Below, piece by piece: positions 45,326 to 54,176 of a DNA stretch of 64,000 bases. Numbering within the stretch: position 1 is the first letter of the stretch; the number at the start of each line of letters is the position of its first letter. Source of the DNA: Hirschia maritima DSM 19733. Lineage in GTDB: Bacteria; Pseudomonadota; Alphaproteobacteria; Caulobacterales; Hyphomonadaceae. Location of the stretch: NCBI RefSeq assembly GCF_000378345.1, contig NZ_KB899546.1:189523-253522 (forward strand). The letters run 5' to 3'. The notes below the pieces were generated by a model, which had not been told where the DNA came from, did no database searches, and saw nothing but the letters and a program-made list of their open reading frames with translations. The translations under genes and the position numbers were made by a program.

Positions 45326-45931
45326 ATGTTGAAAAACATAAAAACACTTGCAGTATCAGCTATCGCTTCAGGAATTGCAGCATTTAGCCTATCAACACAG
45401 ACAGCCACGGCGAATGATGTTCAGGACTTTCTGTCTGAGTTCAATTTTGAAACGGGCAGAGTGTTGATCATTGCTCCAGAGGGAGTGCGCCCTTCTGCAG
45501 ATTGGTCAATTCGCTTCAGCGCTGATTTTGGATCTCGTAAAGCTAAATCATCTCCGATCGTGATCGATTACTCGCAAGCAAACCAATCATCTCAAAGCCT
45601 TCCAGCGAATGTATCGAATGAAAATGCATATATGCTTACTGTGCAATCAGATACATCTGAAGCTAATCAGACACGAACTGACTTTGTAGGCCTTTCTAAA
45701 ATGGATGGCGCAGACAAACTAAACATCAACATGCAGCTTGGAGCTAGCTTCAAGATTGCAGACGACAAACAAGCAAACGTTTGTGCAGAGCAAAAAGTGC
45801 CAACACCTGTAGATGTATGGATCAAACCAACTGAAACTGCAGATTGGCAGCGCATTTCAGACATGGAAAACCTATGGAAATTTGGTTTCTTCCTTCGTTC
45901 AGCAATCAACTCTGCTTGTCCAACGATTTAA
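45326..45931 (+). CDS. Unrecognised secreted protein between infC and rpmI
   Basis: A 201-aa protein with a clear signal peptide (residues 1-29, cleavage likely after TATA-N). The mature part is Ser/Asn/Asp-rich with predicted beta strands (GRVLIIAPEG near residue 43, DWSIRFSADFG near 58) and two Cys near the C-terminal half that could form a disulfide (one near residue 153, one near 198). I know no family for it. It is monocistronic, bounded by the infC terminator and its own, and interrupts the usual infC-rpmI-rplT order. Confidence 0.75.
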   Translation: MLKNIKTLAVSAIASGIAAFSLSTQTATANDVQDFLSEFNFETGRVLIIAPEGVRPSADWSIRFSADFGSRKAKSSPIVIDYSQANQSSQSLPANVSNENAYMLTVQSDTSEANQTRTDFVGLSKMDGADKLNINMQLGASFKIADDKQANVCAEQKVPTPVDVWIKPTETADWQRISDMENLWKFGFFLRSAINSACPTI

Positions 45932-45953
45932 ACGGACATCAATATCAGAATAT

Positions 45954-45986
45954 AGGGGCGGTTCTCTTTAGGGATCGCCCCTTTTT
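45954..45986 (+). terminator. Rho-independent terminator after the secreted protein gene
   Basis: aggggcg and cgcccct pair around a 15-base loop and are followed by a T run; it begins 22 bp after the stop codon. Confidence 0.85.
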
Positions 45987-46001
45987 ATGGATGAAGCGCA
46001 C

Positions 46002-46048
46002 GACTCTTTTCGAATCTCTATTGATTCTTTTTGCAGTCCGCGTATAAG
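46002..46048 (+). promoter_or_regulatory. Promoter candidate for rpmI-rplT with three GANTC sites
   Basis: A -35-like ttgatt (46021-46026) and a -10-like tataag (46043-46048) are separated by 16 bp. Three GANTC motifs, the target of the alphaproteobacterial CcrM methyltransferase, lie at 46002-46006, 46012-46016 and 46023-46027; the last overlaps the -35. Spacing to rpmI leaves a leader of roughly 95 nt. Confidence 0.55.
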
Positions 46049-46110
46049 TCCGCCTTTCGTGTACTAGCTGGGCCAATAGGCATGCCTTGTTAGTCAGAAC
46101 ATCAAGTCCC

Positions 46111-46128
46111 GTTGGTCTTCGGATCAAC
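46111..46128 (+). promoter_or_regulatory. Leader hairpin with UUCG tetraloop before rpmI
   Basis: gttggtc and gatcaac form a 7-bp stem (one G-U) closed as c(ttcg)g, a very stable tetraloop, 21 bp before the rpmI start. It is a candidate ribosomal-protein leader element; autoregulation by L20 is known in other bacteria but not shown here. Confidence 0.45.
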
Positions 46129-46149
46129 ATCGACATTTAGGAGATGAAA

Positions 46150-46350
46150 ATGCCAAAAATGAAAACTAAAAGCGGTGTAAAAAAGCGCTTTAAATTGACT
46201 GCAACAGGTAAGGTAAAATCAGGCCAGGCAAACAAGCGCCACGGCATGATCAAACGTACACCTAAGCAAATCCGTCAACAACGCGGAACAACTGTTATGG
46301 CTGATAACGAAGCACGTAAAGTGAAGGCATTCCTTCCATACGGCCTCTAA
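46150..46350 (+). CDS. rpmI: 50S ribosomal protein L35
   Basis: A 66-aa basic protein beginning [15 protein letters not shown], the near-invariant L35 N-terminus, with the later [18 protein letters not shown] segment. An ATG at 46144 is in frame but directly abuts the aggag Shine-Dalgarno, so the ATG at 46150, six bases away, is preferred. Co-transcribed with rplT, 47 bp downstream. Confidence 0.97.
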   Translation: MPKMKTKSGVKKRFKLTATGKVKSGQANKRHGMIKRTPKQIRQQRGTTVMADNEARKVKAFLPYGL

Positions 46351-46397
46351 GCCTTATTGCATCAATTATAATTACACCGAATTTTTAGGAGAAGCCC

Positions 46398-46760
46398 ATG
46401 GCACGCGCACGCGGTAAAGTCCCAGCACATGCTCGCCACAAAAAAGTAATCAAAGCTGCAAAAGGTTATTACGGTCGCCGTAAGAACACTTTCCGTACAG
46501 CTCAGTCTGCCGTAATGAAGGCAGGTCAATACGCTTATGTAGGTCGTAAAGTTAAGAAGCGCGCATACCGCTCACTTTGGATCCAGCGTATTAACGCTGC
46601 TGTTCGCGCAATTGACCCGAACACAAACTACTCAACTTTTATCAACGGCACGACTAAAGCCGGCATTGAAATTGACCGTAAAGTTCTTTCAGACCTTGCG
46701 ATTAAAGAACCAGCAGCATTCAAAGCTGTGTTCGACAAAGCGATGGCTGCACTAGCTTAG
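46398..46760 (+). CDS. rplT: 50S ribosomal protein L20
   Basis: A 120-aa protein that binds 23S rRNA early in assembly. It begins [30 protein letters not shown] and contains [13 protein letters not shown] (about residues 53-65) and the C-terminal [19 protein letters not shown], as in all L20. aggagaag precedes the ATG. In many bacteria L20 represses its own operon through the leader; see the hairpin before rpmI. A terminator follows. Confidence 0.97.
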   Translation: MARARGKVPAHARHKKVIKAAKGYYGRRKNTFRTAQSAVMKAGQYAYVGRKVKKRAYRSLWIQRINAAVRAIDPNTNYSTFINGTTKAGIEIDRKVLSDLAIKEPAAFKAVFDKAMAALA

Positions 46761-46789
46761 TAAGCTAAGACACATTGAAGAATTCTAAG

Positions 46790-46822
46790 AACGCGCTAAG
46801 TCTTATGATTGGCGCGTTTTTT
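46790..46822 (+). terminator. Rho-independent terminator after rplT
   Basis: aacgcgctaa can pair with ttggcgcgtt (10 bp, one T-G pair), followed by six Ts, about 30 bp after rplT. It separates rplT from the downstream genes and from pheS. Confidence 0.88.
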
Positions 46823-46866
46823 GCTTGTTGCACCTGTAAATACTTTGATATTTTGAGGGGTTGCAG

Positions 46867-47463
46867 ATGAAAACGCATTCAAAAAACACTGAAGAAGCGA
46901 TTTTTCTCAGCAAGTTCATATCTATCCCCATTCTATTTTTTGCGGCACTGCAGTTTCTCTATTCAAGCATTAACAACCAGTCACCTATTTCACCAATCGA
47001 CCAAAGCACTTTATTCTATCTGCTACCAATCATAGCTCTACCAGTAGTTTGGAGCACTGTGAGTATAGCGGTATCTTCACCAGATCACTTTTCGTACAGC
47101 AAAGCAGCGTCATCAGTATTTTCCAAAATACTGCAATATCTCCACAAAGTATTGAATCTCGTTAGTAGAATTGCTCTCTACACAATATTACCAACTTTAA
47201 TTGTATTCTCTTTTACAAGTTTCGAAACCTCACATGTATCGATATCTCCGATGTGGAAACTATTACATGTCTTGCTGGCCCTACCAATTATAGCAACACA
47301 GCTACTCAAGAAACGTCACGAAATTCACACCCGCTCTCCCTCCGGCGATCTTTCCAAATTTCTAATAGGAGCTGTTGTCGGGAATATCGTGTTATCAGTT
47401 TTCACGATCATATTAGGTTATTTGGCATTCCTCTTCATTCTTGCCAACCTTTCTGTTTTCTAG
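46867..47463 (+). CDS. Unrecognised polytopic membrane protein
   Basis: A 198-aa protein from the ATG at 46867, with gagggg six bases upstream (a TTG at 46861 is in frame). Five hydrophobic segments can be seen (about residues 15-35, 50-72, 95-120, 128-142 and 165-195), separated by short polar loops. No motif or family is recognised. It is one of three extra genes between rplT and pheS and converges with the DUF2161 gene, with a gap of only four bases. Confidence 0.68.
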   Translation: MKTHSKNTEEAIFLSKFISIPILFFAALQFLYSSINNQSPISPIDQSTLFYLLPIIALPVVWSTVSIAVSSPDHFSYSKAASSVFSKILQYLHKVLNLVSRIALYTILPTLIVFSFTSFETSHVSISPMWKLLHVLLALPIIATQLLKKRHEIHTRSPSGDLSKFLIGAVVGNIVLSVFTIILGYLAFLFILANLSVF

Positions 47464-47467
47464 AAAA

Positions 47468-48148
47468 CTAACAGTCATACTCCTTCACCCCCTCAACACC
47501 CTTAGGTGTGATTGCATATATCCCCTTCTCGACCCGTTCAAACCACCCATAATGATCATCTGCCATTAAGCGGGTGGCTTTTTCCACGCCTGTTGCTTTG
47601 GCAACGACTGCGCCTTTACTTGGGCCTTCAGCGTGTAAATAGTTTGCGCACAACAATGCATCTTGGCGATAAGCTGTCACAAGCCCCACTCGCGTCTGCC
47701 CGCCCTTATTGGGGTCTCCCACGCGGCGCGCAAACTCTTTAAGCAATCTGCCCTGCCTCACCTTAGATTTGCGAGGTTTATAAGGCGCAGGATCGCAATG
47801 CACTTCTACGAGTTCATCTTTTAGACGCACTGTGATCAAACCGAACCCAAGCCGGCGACATAAAGACAAATGCCCTTTCATTGCCGTTTGAAACGTCTTG
47901 CCAGTACCTCGGGGGATCACAAGATAAACATCATCACTGATTGCTTGGCGGGCCACCCCTTGGTGCAATAAGGCGAGCGTAAAACTCAATTTCAATTCAA
48001 TCAGGACAGGCGGCTCATCTCCGCGCACAGCCACAGCATCCACTGCTCCAATCTCAGCCTTCACTTCATACCCTTGCCCTTCAAGAAAGGATTTGACGGG
48101 CTGATATAGGTCAGTCTCTTTTGGCTTTTTAGCTATTTTTTGTCCCAT
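47468..48148 (-). CDS. DUF2161 PD-(D/E)XK-like nuclease-domain protein
   Basis: About 226 aa matching the DUF2161 family of predicted PD-(D/E)XK phosphodiesterases. The motif is visible as an Asp in GAVDAVAVRG (about residue 36 from the ATG at 48148), then PVLIELKLSF with Glu-x-Lys (about residues 50-52), the catalytic D...ExK pattern. A later region (RRVGDPNKGGQTR) and a winged-helix-like C-terminus (LMADDHYGWFERVEKGIYAITPKG) follow. The frame opens at 48220, but residues before 48148 do not look like the family. No methylase or toxin partner is adjacent, so no restriction or defence role can be assigned. Confidence 0.75.
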   Translation of the reverse strand: MGQKIAKKPKETDLYQPVKSFLEGQGYEVKAEIGAVDAVAVRGDEPPVLIELKLSFTLALLHQGVARQAISDDVYLVIPRGTGKTFQTAMKGHLSLCRRLGFGLITVRLKDELVEVHCDPAPYKPRKSKVRQGRLLKEFARRVGDPNKGGQTRVGLVTAYRQDALLCANYLHAEGPSKGAVVAKATGVEKATRLMADDHYGWFERVEKGIYAITPKGVEGVKEYDC

Positions 48149-48236
48149 AAAAAGTACCCGAGTAAATTTATGATCTTTTAACTCATTTGAACTGACCAAA
48201 TTACCATGCATTATGAACAAATTTCAAAGGCACAAT

Positions 48237-48557
48237 ATGACTAAATTCAAACAAACTTCTGGGTATATTAAAGAAGAAAATCTGAATATCCTACTTGATA
48301 GACTTGCCTTGTATGCTGGTGAGGAATTGGATGAAGGCTTACGTGTTTATTTTATCAGCGAAATAAAAAAATCAAACACCGATCAGACGCCACCTCAATA
48401 TGCTGAACACACGTTTGAGGGTCACACTCCAATCAAAGCTCGCATCGGAGAAGAATTTGGGTGTTGTCTATATTCCGTCATTTTAGAAGTACCAGAGGCC
48501 ATCTATACAGAAATGGATTTTTTCTTAGAAATCCTTTTTGATTATAAACTAACTTAA
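48237..48557 (+). CDS. Unrecognised small acidic protein
   Basis: A 106-aa soluble protein, Glu-rich, with no membrane segment. ATG at 48237 follows aaagg at six bases; an upstream in-frame ATG at 48213 is less likely. Regions of note are NILLDRLALYAGEELDEGLR (about residues 17-36) and a Cys pair in EFGCCLYSV (about residue 78). I do not recognise it. It is divergent from the DUF2161 gene with about 90 bp between them. Confidence 0.62.
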   Translation: MTKFKQTSGYIKEENLNILLDRLALYAGEELDEGLRVYFISEIKKSNTDQTPPQYAEHTFEGHTPIKARIGEEFGCCLYSVILEVPEAIYTEMDFFLEILFDYKLT

Positions 48558-48670
48558 CATAGCTTTATTACCGCTCTCACTTCACTTTACCTCAACAATC
48601 CGCTAATCCACTCGGAACACTTTTTGTGCGATTTTTCGCGCACCTAATCCGACTATGAGGTTCTTCGCCG

Positions 48671-49756
48671 ATGACGGCCACGCTCGACAATCTCGACGCT
48701 ATTGAAACTGAAATTTCAACAGCCATTACCGCCACTACCAATGAAGCTGCGCTAGAGGATTTACGCGTTGCCGAGCTTGGTAAAAAAGGCCGCGTATCTT
48801 TGATGATGCGCGAACTTGGTAAGATGTCTCCCGAGGAGAAAAAAGTCGCTGGTCCCGCGCTAAACGGCCTGAAAAACCGCTTAAATGATGCCATCGCTGT
48901 TCGCAAAGAAGTGCTTGAGACAGAAGCGCTAAATGCACAGTTGGCCAATGAAACACAAGACTTGTCTCTGCCACCTCGTCCAGAGCCAACAGGTGCACTT
49001 CACCCTGTCATGCAAGTGTTTGAAGAAGTTGCATCCATCTTTGGAGATATGGGTTTTGCTGTCGCAGAAGGTCCAGACATTGAAGACGACTTTCATAATT
49101 TCACAGCGCTGAACTTCCCTGAAGGTCACCCTGCACGTGAAGACCACGACACATTCTTCATGGCACCGGATGCAGATGGGAACCGCAAAGTATTACGTAC
49201 ACACACATCACCTGTGCAAATCCGCACAATGATGAGCCAAAAACCACCTATCCGCGTGATCATTCCTGGACGCGTTTACAGAAAAGACTGGGATGCAACC
49301 CACACGCCCATGTTCCACCAAGTGGAGGGTCTTGTAATCGACAAGACAACACATATGGGTCATCTAAAGCAGTGTTTAACTGATTTCTTGGCTGCTTTCT
49401 TTGAAGTGGATAATGCTGAAACGCGTTTCCGTCCGCACTTCTTCCCATTCACTGAGCCATCTGCAGAAATGGATGTGCGTTGTGATCGTTCAGGCGACAC
49501 AATCAAAGTTGGGCAAGGGACAAGCTGGCTTGAAATTCTCGGCTCCGGCATGGTGCACCCAAATGTGCTACGAAATTGCGGCCTCGATCCTGACGAATAT
49601 CAAGGCTTTGCCTTCGGAATGGGTGTCGACCGCTTGGCTATGCTTAAATACGGCATGCCAGACTTACGTCCATATTTTGAAGCAGATGCAGACTGGATCT
49701 CAAATTATGGGTTTAAACCTTGGTTGTTGCCAACACTAACGGGTGGTTTGAGCTAA
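48671..49756 (+). CDS. pheS: Phenylalanyl-tRNA synthetase alpha subunit
   Basis: Catalytic alpha subunit of the (alpha-beta)2 class II PheRS. The 361-aa protein has an N-terminal coiled coil (about residues 1-95), [19 protein letters not shown] (about 112-130), motif 2 [10 protein letters not shown] and [22 protein letters not shown] (about 198-219), and motif 3 [16 protein letters not shown] (about 315-330). The catalytic domain is intact. Two small genes separate it from pheT. Confidence 0.97.
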   Translation: MTATLDNLDAIETEISTAITATTNEAALEDLRVAELGKKGRVSLMMRELGKMSPEEKKVAGPALNGLKNRLNDAIAVRKEVLETEALNAQLANETQDLSLPPRPEPTGALHPVMQVFEEVASIFGDMGFAVAEGPDIEDDFHNFTALNFPEGHPAREDHDTFFMAPDADGNRKVLRTHTSPVQIRTMMSQKPPIRVIIPGRVYRKDWDATHTPMFHQVEGLVIDKTTHMGHLKQCLTDFLAAFFEVDNAETRFRPHFFPFTEPSAEMDVRCDRSGDTIKVGQGTSWLEILGSGMVHPNVLRNCGLDPDEYQGFAFGMGVDRLAMLKYGMPDLRPYFEADADWISNYGFKPWLLPTLTGGLS

Positions 49757-49771
49757 GCAGGGAGAATTGGC

Positions 49772-49972
49772 ATGGCTAAAACAATCAGCTTCATTTTCTT
49801 TGCTCTTGGCTTTGTCTTGCTTCCATTTAGTTTTATCCAAATTGATGAAGCAGGAAATATCCATTTCATTGTATTCACGTTGAACGATTTTGGTTTAGCC
49901 ATTGCACTAATTGCAATCGGATACATTCTTAAAACTCAAGGCAAGCAAGCGGAAAACGAGCCGGAAAAATGA
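49772..49972 (+). CDS. Small membrane protein between pheS and pheT
   Basis: A 66-aa protein with two hydrophobic helices (about residues 4-24 and 32-54) and a charged C-terminus ending in Lys. It starts 15 bp after pheS behind cagggag. Its end overlaps the next start by ATGA, so the two small proteins are translationally coupled. I do not recognise a family. Confidence 0.68.
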   Translation: MAKTISFIFFALGFVLLPFSFIQIDEAGNIHFIVFTLNDFGLAIALIAIGYILKTQGKQAENEPEK

Positions 49973-50529
49973 GTACAGAAACATTTTCTTGGTTAGAAGG
50001 TATCATCGCGGCTGGTGCGTTAGTTACGTCCGCGGCTGCGGTTTATATTGCGTGGGATCAAGCTGAAACCATGCGTGTGGAACAACATGCTTCCGTATTT
50101 CCAGCAATTCAAATTGATCCATATAACACTCATGAAAATGGCTCTGGCCTTCAACTTGGCTGGAGTGTTGAAAACGCTGGCGTTGGCCCAGCCTTCATAC
50201 GTTCCGCACGCCTTTATGACGCAGATACAGCACTCACAGGATATGAAGAGTTAAACTCAATTTTGCCAACTGGTGCTGATATCCAATTTAAGCAATTGAC
50301 GGGTCGTGTTATTGCTCCTGGAATATCGAAAGATGCACTCACTCTATCGTGGCGATCACTTGTCATCCCACGCGAAACTGTTGATCGCGCATACTCCAGC
50401 ACCGCCGATTGGACATTAGAAATTTGTTATTGCTCCACTTATGACCATTGCTGGACTTCAACTTCCAATCAACGCACACATGCAAAACGCGTTGAATCTT
50501 GTACAACATATGATGACGGGCTGTTTTAA
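49969..50529 (+). CDS. Unrecognised membrane-anchored protein between pheS and pheT
   Basis: A 186-aa protein with one N-terminal hydrophobic segment (about residues 8-27) and a soluble remainder likely outside the membrane. It has beta-rich segments such as GWSVENAGVGPAFIRSARLY (about residues 64-83) and two closely spaced Cys near the C-terminal third (ICYCSTYDHCW). The VENxGxGPA pattern occurs in bacterial single-helix proteins of unknown function. It starts within the stop of its small upstream partner (ATGA) and ends 52 bp before pheT. Confidence 0.7.
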   Translation: MSTETFSWLEGIIAAGALVTSAAAVYIAWDQAETMRVEQHASVFPAIQIDPYNTHENGSGLQLGWSVENAGVGPAFIRSARLYDADTALTGYEELNSILPTGADIQFKQLTGRVIAPGISKDALTLSWRSLVIPRETVDRAYSSTADWTLEICYCSTYDHCWTSTSNQRTHAKRVESCTTYDDGLF

Positions 50530-50581
50530 ATCCGATATTTAAACGCTCAGAAAATACCTCTACCTAGAAAAGACGAAACCG

Positions 50582-52993
50582 ATGAAATTCTCAGTCTCCT
50601 GGCTAAAAGACTATCTTAAAACAGACGCAGATCTGAATGGCATCATCGATGCTATGATCCTCGCTGGTCTTGAAGTTGAAGAAGTTGAAAACCCTGCTGA
50701 GAAACTCAAAGAATTTACGGCAGCAAAAGTTGTTAAAGCAGAGCAACACCCTGACGCAGACAAATTGCGCGTATGTACGGTAGAAACCAAAGACGGCACA
50801 AAACAAATCGTATGTGGAGCGCCCAATGCTCGCACGGGTATGACCGCCGTTTATGCGCCTCTTGGTACTTACATTCCAGGTCTAGATTTCTCTTTGGATA
50901 AAAAACCTCGCAAACTACGCGGCGTGGAAAGTTCAGGCATGATGTGTTCAGCAACAGAGCTAGAGGTAGGCTCTGAAAGCGATGGCATTATGGAACTTTC
51001 AGATGATGTAGAAGTGGGCGACCCAATCGCAGATGTGCTCGGTCTAAATGATGCTGTGATCGACTTTGAAGTGACACCAAACCGCCCTGATTGGTTGGGT
51101 GTAACTGGTATCGCGCGCGATCTTGCTGCGGCTGGTTTAGGTGAAGTGAATATTCCGGACGTCGCTGAGATTAAAGGTACATTCCCCTGCCCAATTGAAG
51201 TCACATCAGACGACACTGAAGCATGCCCTGTATTCATGGGCCGCCTGATCAAAGGCGTAAAAAACGGGCCTTCACCAGATTGGATGCAAGCCCGTCTAAA
51301 GGCTATCGGTATCAACCCGAAAAACATGCTCGTGGATGTCACCAATTACGTATCCTTCGACCGTTGCCGTCCGTTGCACGCATATGATGCTGACAAAATC
51401 CAAGGCAATGTCACAGCCCGTCGAGCAAAAGCTGGTGAAAAGCTCGATGCACTTGATGACAACACATATGAGCTGAATGAAGACATGTGTGTAATCGCCG
51501 ATGAAAGCGGCCCAGTTGGTATTGGTGGTATCATGGGCGGCGCAGGAACTGCTTCCTCTGAAGAGACAGTCAACATCTTCCTCGAAGCAGCTATTTTCGA
51601 CACCCTTCGTACAGCACGCACCGGTCGTGCAACTGGTATCGTATCAGATGCGCGCTACCGTAATGAGCGCGGCATAGACCCTGCCTCATGCCGTGAAGGT
51701 CTCGACCTTGCTACACAGCTTATTCTTGAGACATGCGGAGGCGAGGCATCAGACATTGTCGTCGGTGGTTCTGAACCAGTTGCTCAAGACGCGGTTGAAT
51801 TCAAACCAGTCGATATGAAACGCTTAACTGGTGTGGATATGACGGCTAAACGCATGAAAGAAATCCTCGAAACGCTTGGATTTGGCGTAGATGCCAAAGC
51901 AAAGCTTGACGATGAGATCTGGAAAATCAACGTACCAAGCTATCGCCGCGATGTATTTCAATCAGCTGATATTGTTGAAGAATTGATCCGGATTGAAGGC
52001 TTTGATGCGCTACCAGCTGACAGCCTTCCACGCGAAGCAGGAGCTGCGAAACAAGTTACAACACCACTTCAAAACCGTGTTCGTACAGCGCGCCGCGTTT
52101 TAGCAGCACGTGGTTTCCTAGAAGGTGTTAGCTGGAGCTTTATGGATCGCGCGACTGCTACCTCTTTTGGTGGAGGTGACAATGACGCGCTTGTAGTAGA
52201 CAACCCTATTGCAAACGATCTCAATTACATGCGTCCAACTGCATTGGCAAACCTAGCCCAAGCGGCGCAACGCAATGTAGATCACGGCGCTGAAGAAGTA
52301 AGATTGTTTGAAGTTGGACCTATATATCTTGGCGATGGACCAAAAGATCAACGCACAGCAGTAACTTCTCTGGTGAAGCCGCGCCCATCACGTCACTGGG
52401 CAGGAACAAGCGAAGCATATGATGCATTTGCTGCAAAGGCCGATCTATTTGCTGTATTAACCGCATTAGACCAACCTGGAGAACGATTCCAAATAGGCGA
52501 ACCAGTAGGTGATCATTGGCACCCCGGCCGCGCAGCAAGTTTGCGCCTTGGGCCTAAAAATGTGGTTGGAACTTTTGGTCAACTTCACCCAGCTGTGCTG
52601 AAAAAACTTGACGTCGAAGGCCCAATGGTTGGATTTGAAATTTATCTTGAATCCTTGCCTCAGGTTAAATCTAAGGGCGGCAAAACAAAGCAACGTCTTG
52701 AAAAGGCTGACCTAACGCCTATTCGTCGCGATTTTGCATTCCTGGCAGACAGCAGTGTCCAAGCTGGAGAAATCGCAAAAGCAGCAGGTAATGCAGATAA
52801 AAAACTCATAACTGCAAGCAGGGTATTTGATGTCTATGAAGGCGAAGGCATGCCTGAAGGGAAGAAGTCTGTTGCGATTGAAGTGACGCTTCAACCACGT
52901 GAAACACAATTGAAAGATGCCGACATTGAGAAGGTTTCGAAAGCTATTGTTGCCGCTGTCGCAAAATCAACAAAAGCTGAACTTCGTGGCTAA
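50582..52993 (+). CDS. pheT: Phenylalanyl-tRNA synthetase beta subunit
   Basis: An 803-aa beta subunit. Domains in order: N-terminal KFSVSWLKDYL, tRNA-binding EMAPII-like domain (about residues 40-150, VVKAEQHPDADKLRVCTV), B3/B4 editing domain (about 215-390, LVDVTNYVSFDRCRPLHAYD), B5 (about 400-470), the inactive synthetase-like domain (about 480-690) and a C-terminal ferredoxin-like anticodon-binding domain (about 705-800). All expected parts are present and full length. Confidence 0.97.
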   Translation: MKFSVSWLKDYLKTDADLNGIIDAMILAGLEVEEVENPAEKLKEFTAAKVVKAEQHPDADKLRVCTVETKDGTKQIVCGAPNARTGMTAVYAPLGTYIPGLDFSLDKKPRKLRGVESSGMMCSATELEVGSESDGIMELSDDVEVGDPIADVLGLNDAVIDFEVTPNRPDWLGVTGIARDLAAAGLGEVNIPDVAEIKGTFPCPIEVTSDDTEACPVFMGRLIKGVKNGPSPDWMQARLKAIGINPKNMLVDVTNYVSFDRCRPLHAYDADKIQGNVTARRAKAGEKLDALDDNTYELNEDMCVIADESGPVGIGGIMGGAGTASSEETVNIFLEAAIFDTLRTARTGRATGIVSDARYRNERGIDPASCREGLDLATQLILETCGGEASDIVVGGSEPVAQDAVEFKPVDMKRLTGVDMTAKRMKEILETLGFGVDAKAKLDDEIWKINVPSYRRDVFQSADIVEELIRIEGFDALPADSLPREAGAAKQVTTPLQNRVRTARRVLAARGFLEGVSWSFMDRATATSFGGGDNDALVVDNPIANDLNYMRPTALANLAQAAQRNVDHGAEEVRLFEVGPIYLGDGPKDQRTAVTSLVKPRPSRHWAGTSEAYDAFAAKADLFAVLTALDQPGERFQIGEPVGDHWHPGRAASLRLGPKNVVGTFGQLHPAVLKKLDVEGPMVGFEIYLESLPQVKSKGGKTKQRLEKADLTPIRRDFAFLADSSVQAGEIAKAAGNADKKLITASRVFDVYEGEGMPEGKKSVAIEVTLQPRETQLKDADIEKVSKAIVAAVAKSTKAELRG

Positions 52994-53188
52994 TTAGTCA
53001 GGTCTTCCTCATAAATCTTTCACTATAATAACGCATACTGAGCGCACGATTTTTTGTAGCTTTGTTAGAAAAAACACAAATAGTGCAGACAAAAATTTGC
53101 ATTACTAACAAAGCTCTGATTATCGTGTCTTTGGTGTTGGGGAATTTTGTAGATTATAGAATGCCAATTTTGGCTTTTGAGGATAAGA

Positions 53189-54169
53189 ATGGCTTCTAAA
53201 GCACCTGTGATAGCAGTCGCCAATCTAAAAGGCGGAGTTGGTAAGTCCACAACTACGCTTATGCTAGCTGAAGGCCTTGCCTACCAGTATGGCTTGAATG
53301 TTCTCGTCTACGATTTTGATGCTCAGGCCAATCTTACTGAATTATTGCTTACGAGCGAAGGCGTTACCCGCGAAAGAAACCAAGAGCGCGGTGTAGCAGC
53401 TATCCTTGATACTTTCGTTCCTGACACTGACAAAAAGATTGAAGATTTACGTATCGTTGTTGAACAATGGAACGCCACAGTCATAGACGAACTTGTCCGT
53501 AAAAAGAATAAAAACAAAGAACAAGGATGGCTCTCTCTTTTAGCAGCCGATCCATCAATGCGGTTCCTCGAACCTTACTTGGAAAGAAGTCCCGGAAAAG
53601 ATTGGTTCGATATTGGAGATCTTTTAATTGAGCGCCTTGAACAGGCTACAAAGTTTGAACGAAATCAAGCAGATATCATTATAATAGACTGCCCCCCACA
53701 CGTTTCCACACTTTGCCGCGCCGCGCTCAAAATGGCAGATTTTTACGTCACACCAACTCTAGCAGAAACACTATCAATTTGGGGGCTTCGCCAATTCTCC
53801 ACTTGGATGACACATACTGATCAAACGCCTTGGTTAGCTAAATCAGGTGGTGCATCATTTGATGAAAGACAATTTGTCGTTTGTACGCGCTTTATACCAA
53901 CTTCGAAAAGTCACCAAAAAGCGCTTGAAGGTTTAAAGCTAGATTGGCCTGAGAGAACTTTCTCTTCGCCAATCGGTGCACGTGTTTCAATGAATAGAGA
54001 ATTGCCGCGTAAATCAATCAACAGTCTACATTCATTTGGCAGTCGATATCGTGGAAAATTAAAGGGAGATGTTCTCACTCTCGCCGAAGAATTCACCAAC
54101 TTTATCAAACAACACCAACCCGACTTGGATTGGGAAAAAGTAAGTACCGGAAAATTCCTGGCTGGATAA
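53189..54169 (+). CDS. Orphan ParA/MinD-like ATPase
   Basis: About 326 aa. Deviant Walker A KGGVGKST (residues ~14-21), Walker A' DFDAQANLT (about 41-49) and Walker B IIIIDCPPHVS (about 168-178) identify a ParA-type ATPase. The segment between Walker A' and B is longer than in minimal ParA and Lys/Glu-rich (RKKNKNKEQGW), and the C-terminal half has KSHQKALEG and SINSLHSFGSR. The ATG at 53189 has gagg six bases upstream; a TTG at 53177 is in frame. There is no parB or parS-like array next to it, so chromosome partitioning is not implied; a cargo-positioning role is possible. Confidence 0.85.
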   Translation: MASKAPVIAVANLKGGVGKSTTTLMLAEGLAYQYGLNVLVYDFDAQANLTELLLTSEGVTRERNQERGVAAILDTFVPDTDKKIEDLRIVVEQWNATVIDELVRKKNKNKEQGWLSLLAADPSMRFLEPYLERSPGKDWFDIGDLLIERLEQATKFERNQADIIIIDCPPHVSTLCRAALKMADFYVTPTLAETLSIWGLRQFSTWMTHTDQTPWLAKSGGASFDERQFVVCTRFIPTSKSHQKALEGLKLDWPERTFSSPIGARVSMNRELPRKSINSLHSFGSRYRGKLKGDVLTLAEEFTNFIKQHQPDLDWEKVSTGKFLAG

Positions 54170-54176
54170 AGATGAC

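Noticed and set aside
47468-48220. DUF2161 gene as part of a restriction or phage-defence island
   Set aside because: No methylase, specificity subunit, integrase or other defence gene lies nearby; DUF2161 proteins also occur in ordinary chromosomal contexts.
52994-53188. parS-like sites beside the ParA gene
   Set aside because: No repeated palindrome resembling parS is present, so a partition locus is not supported.
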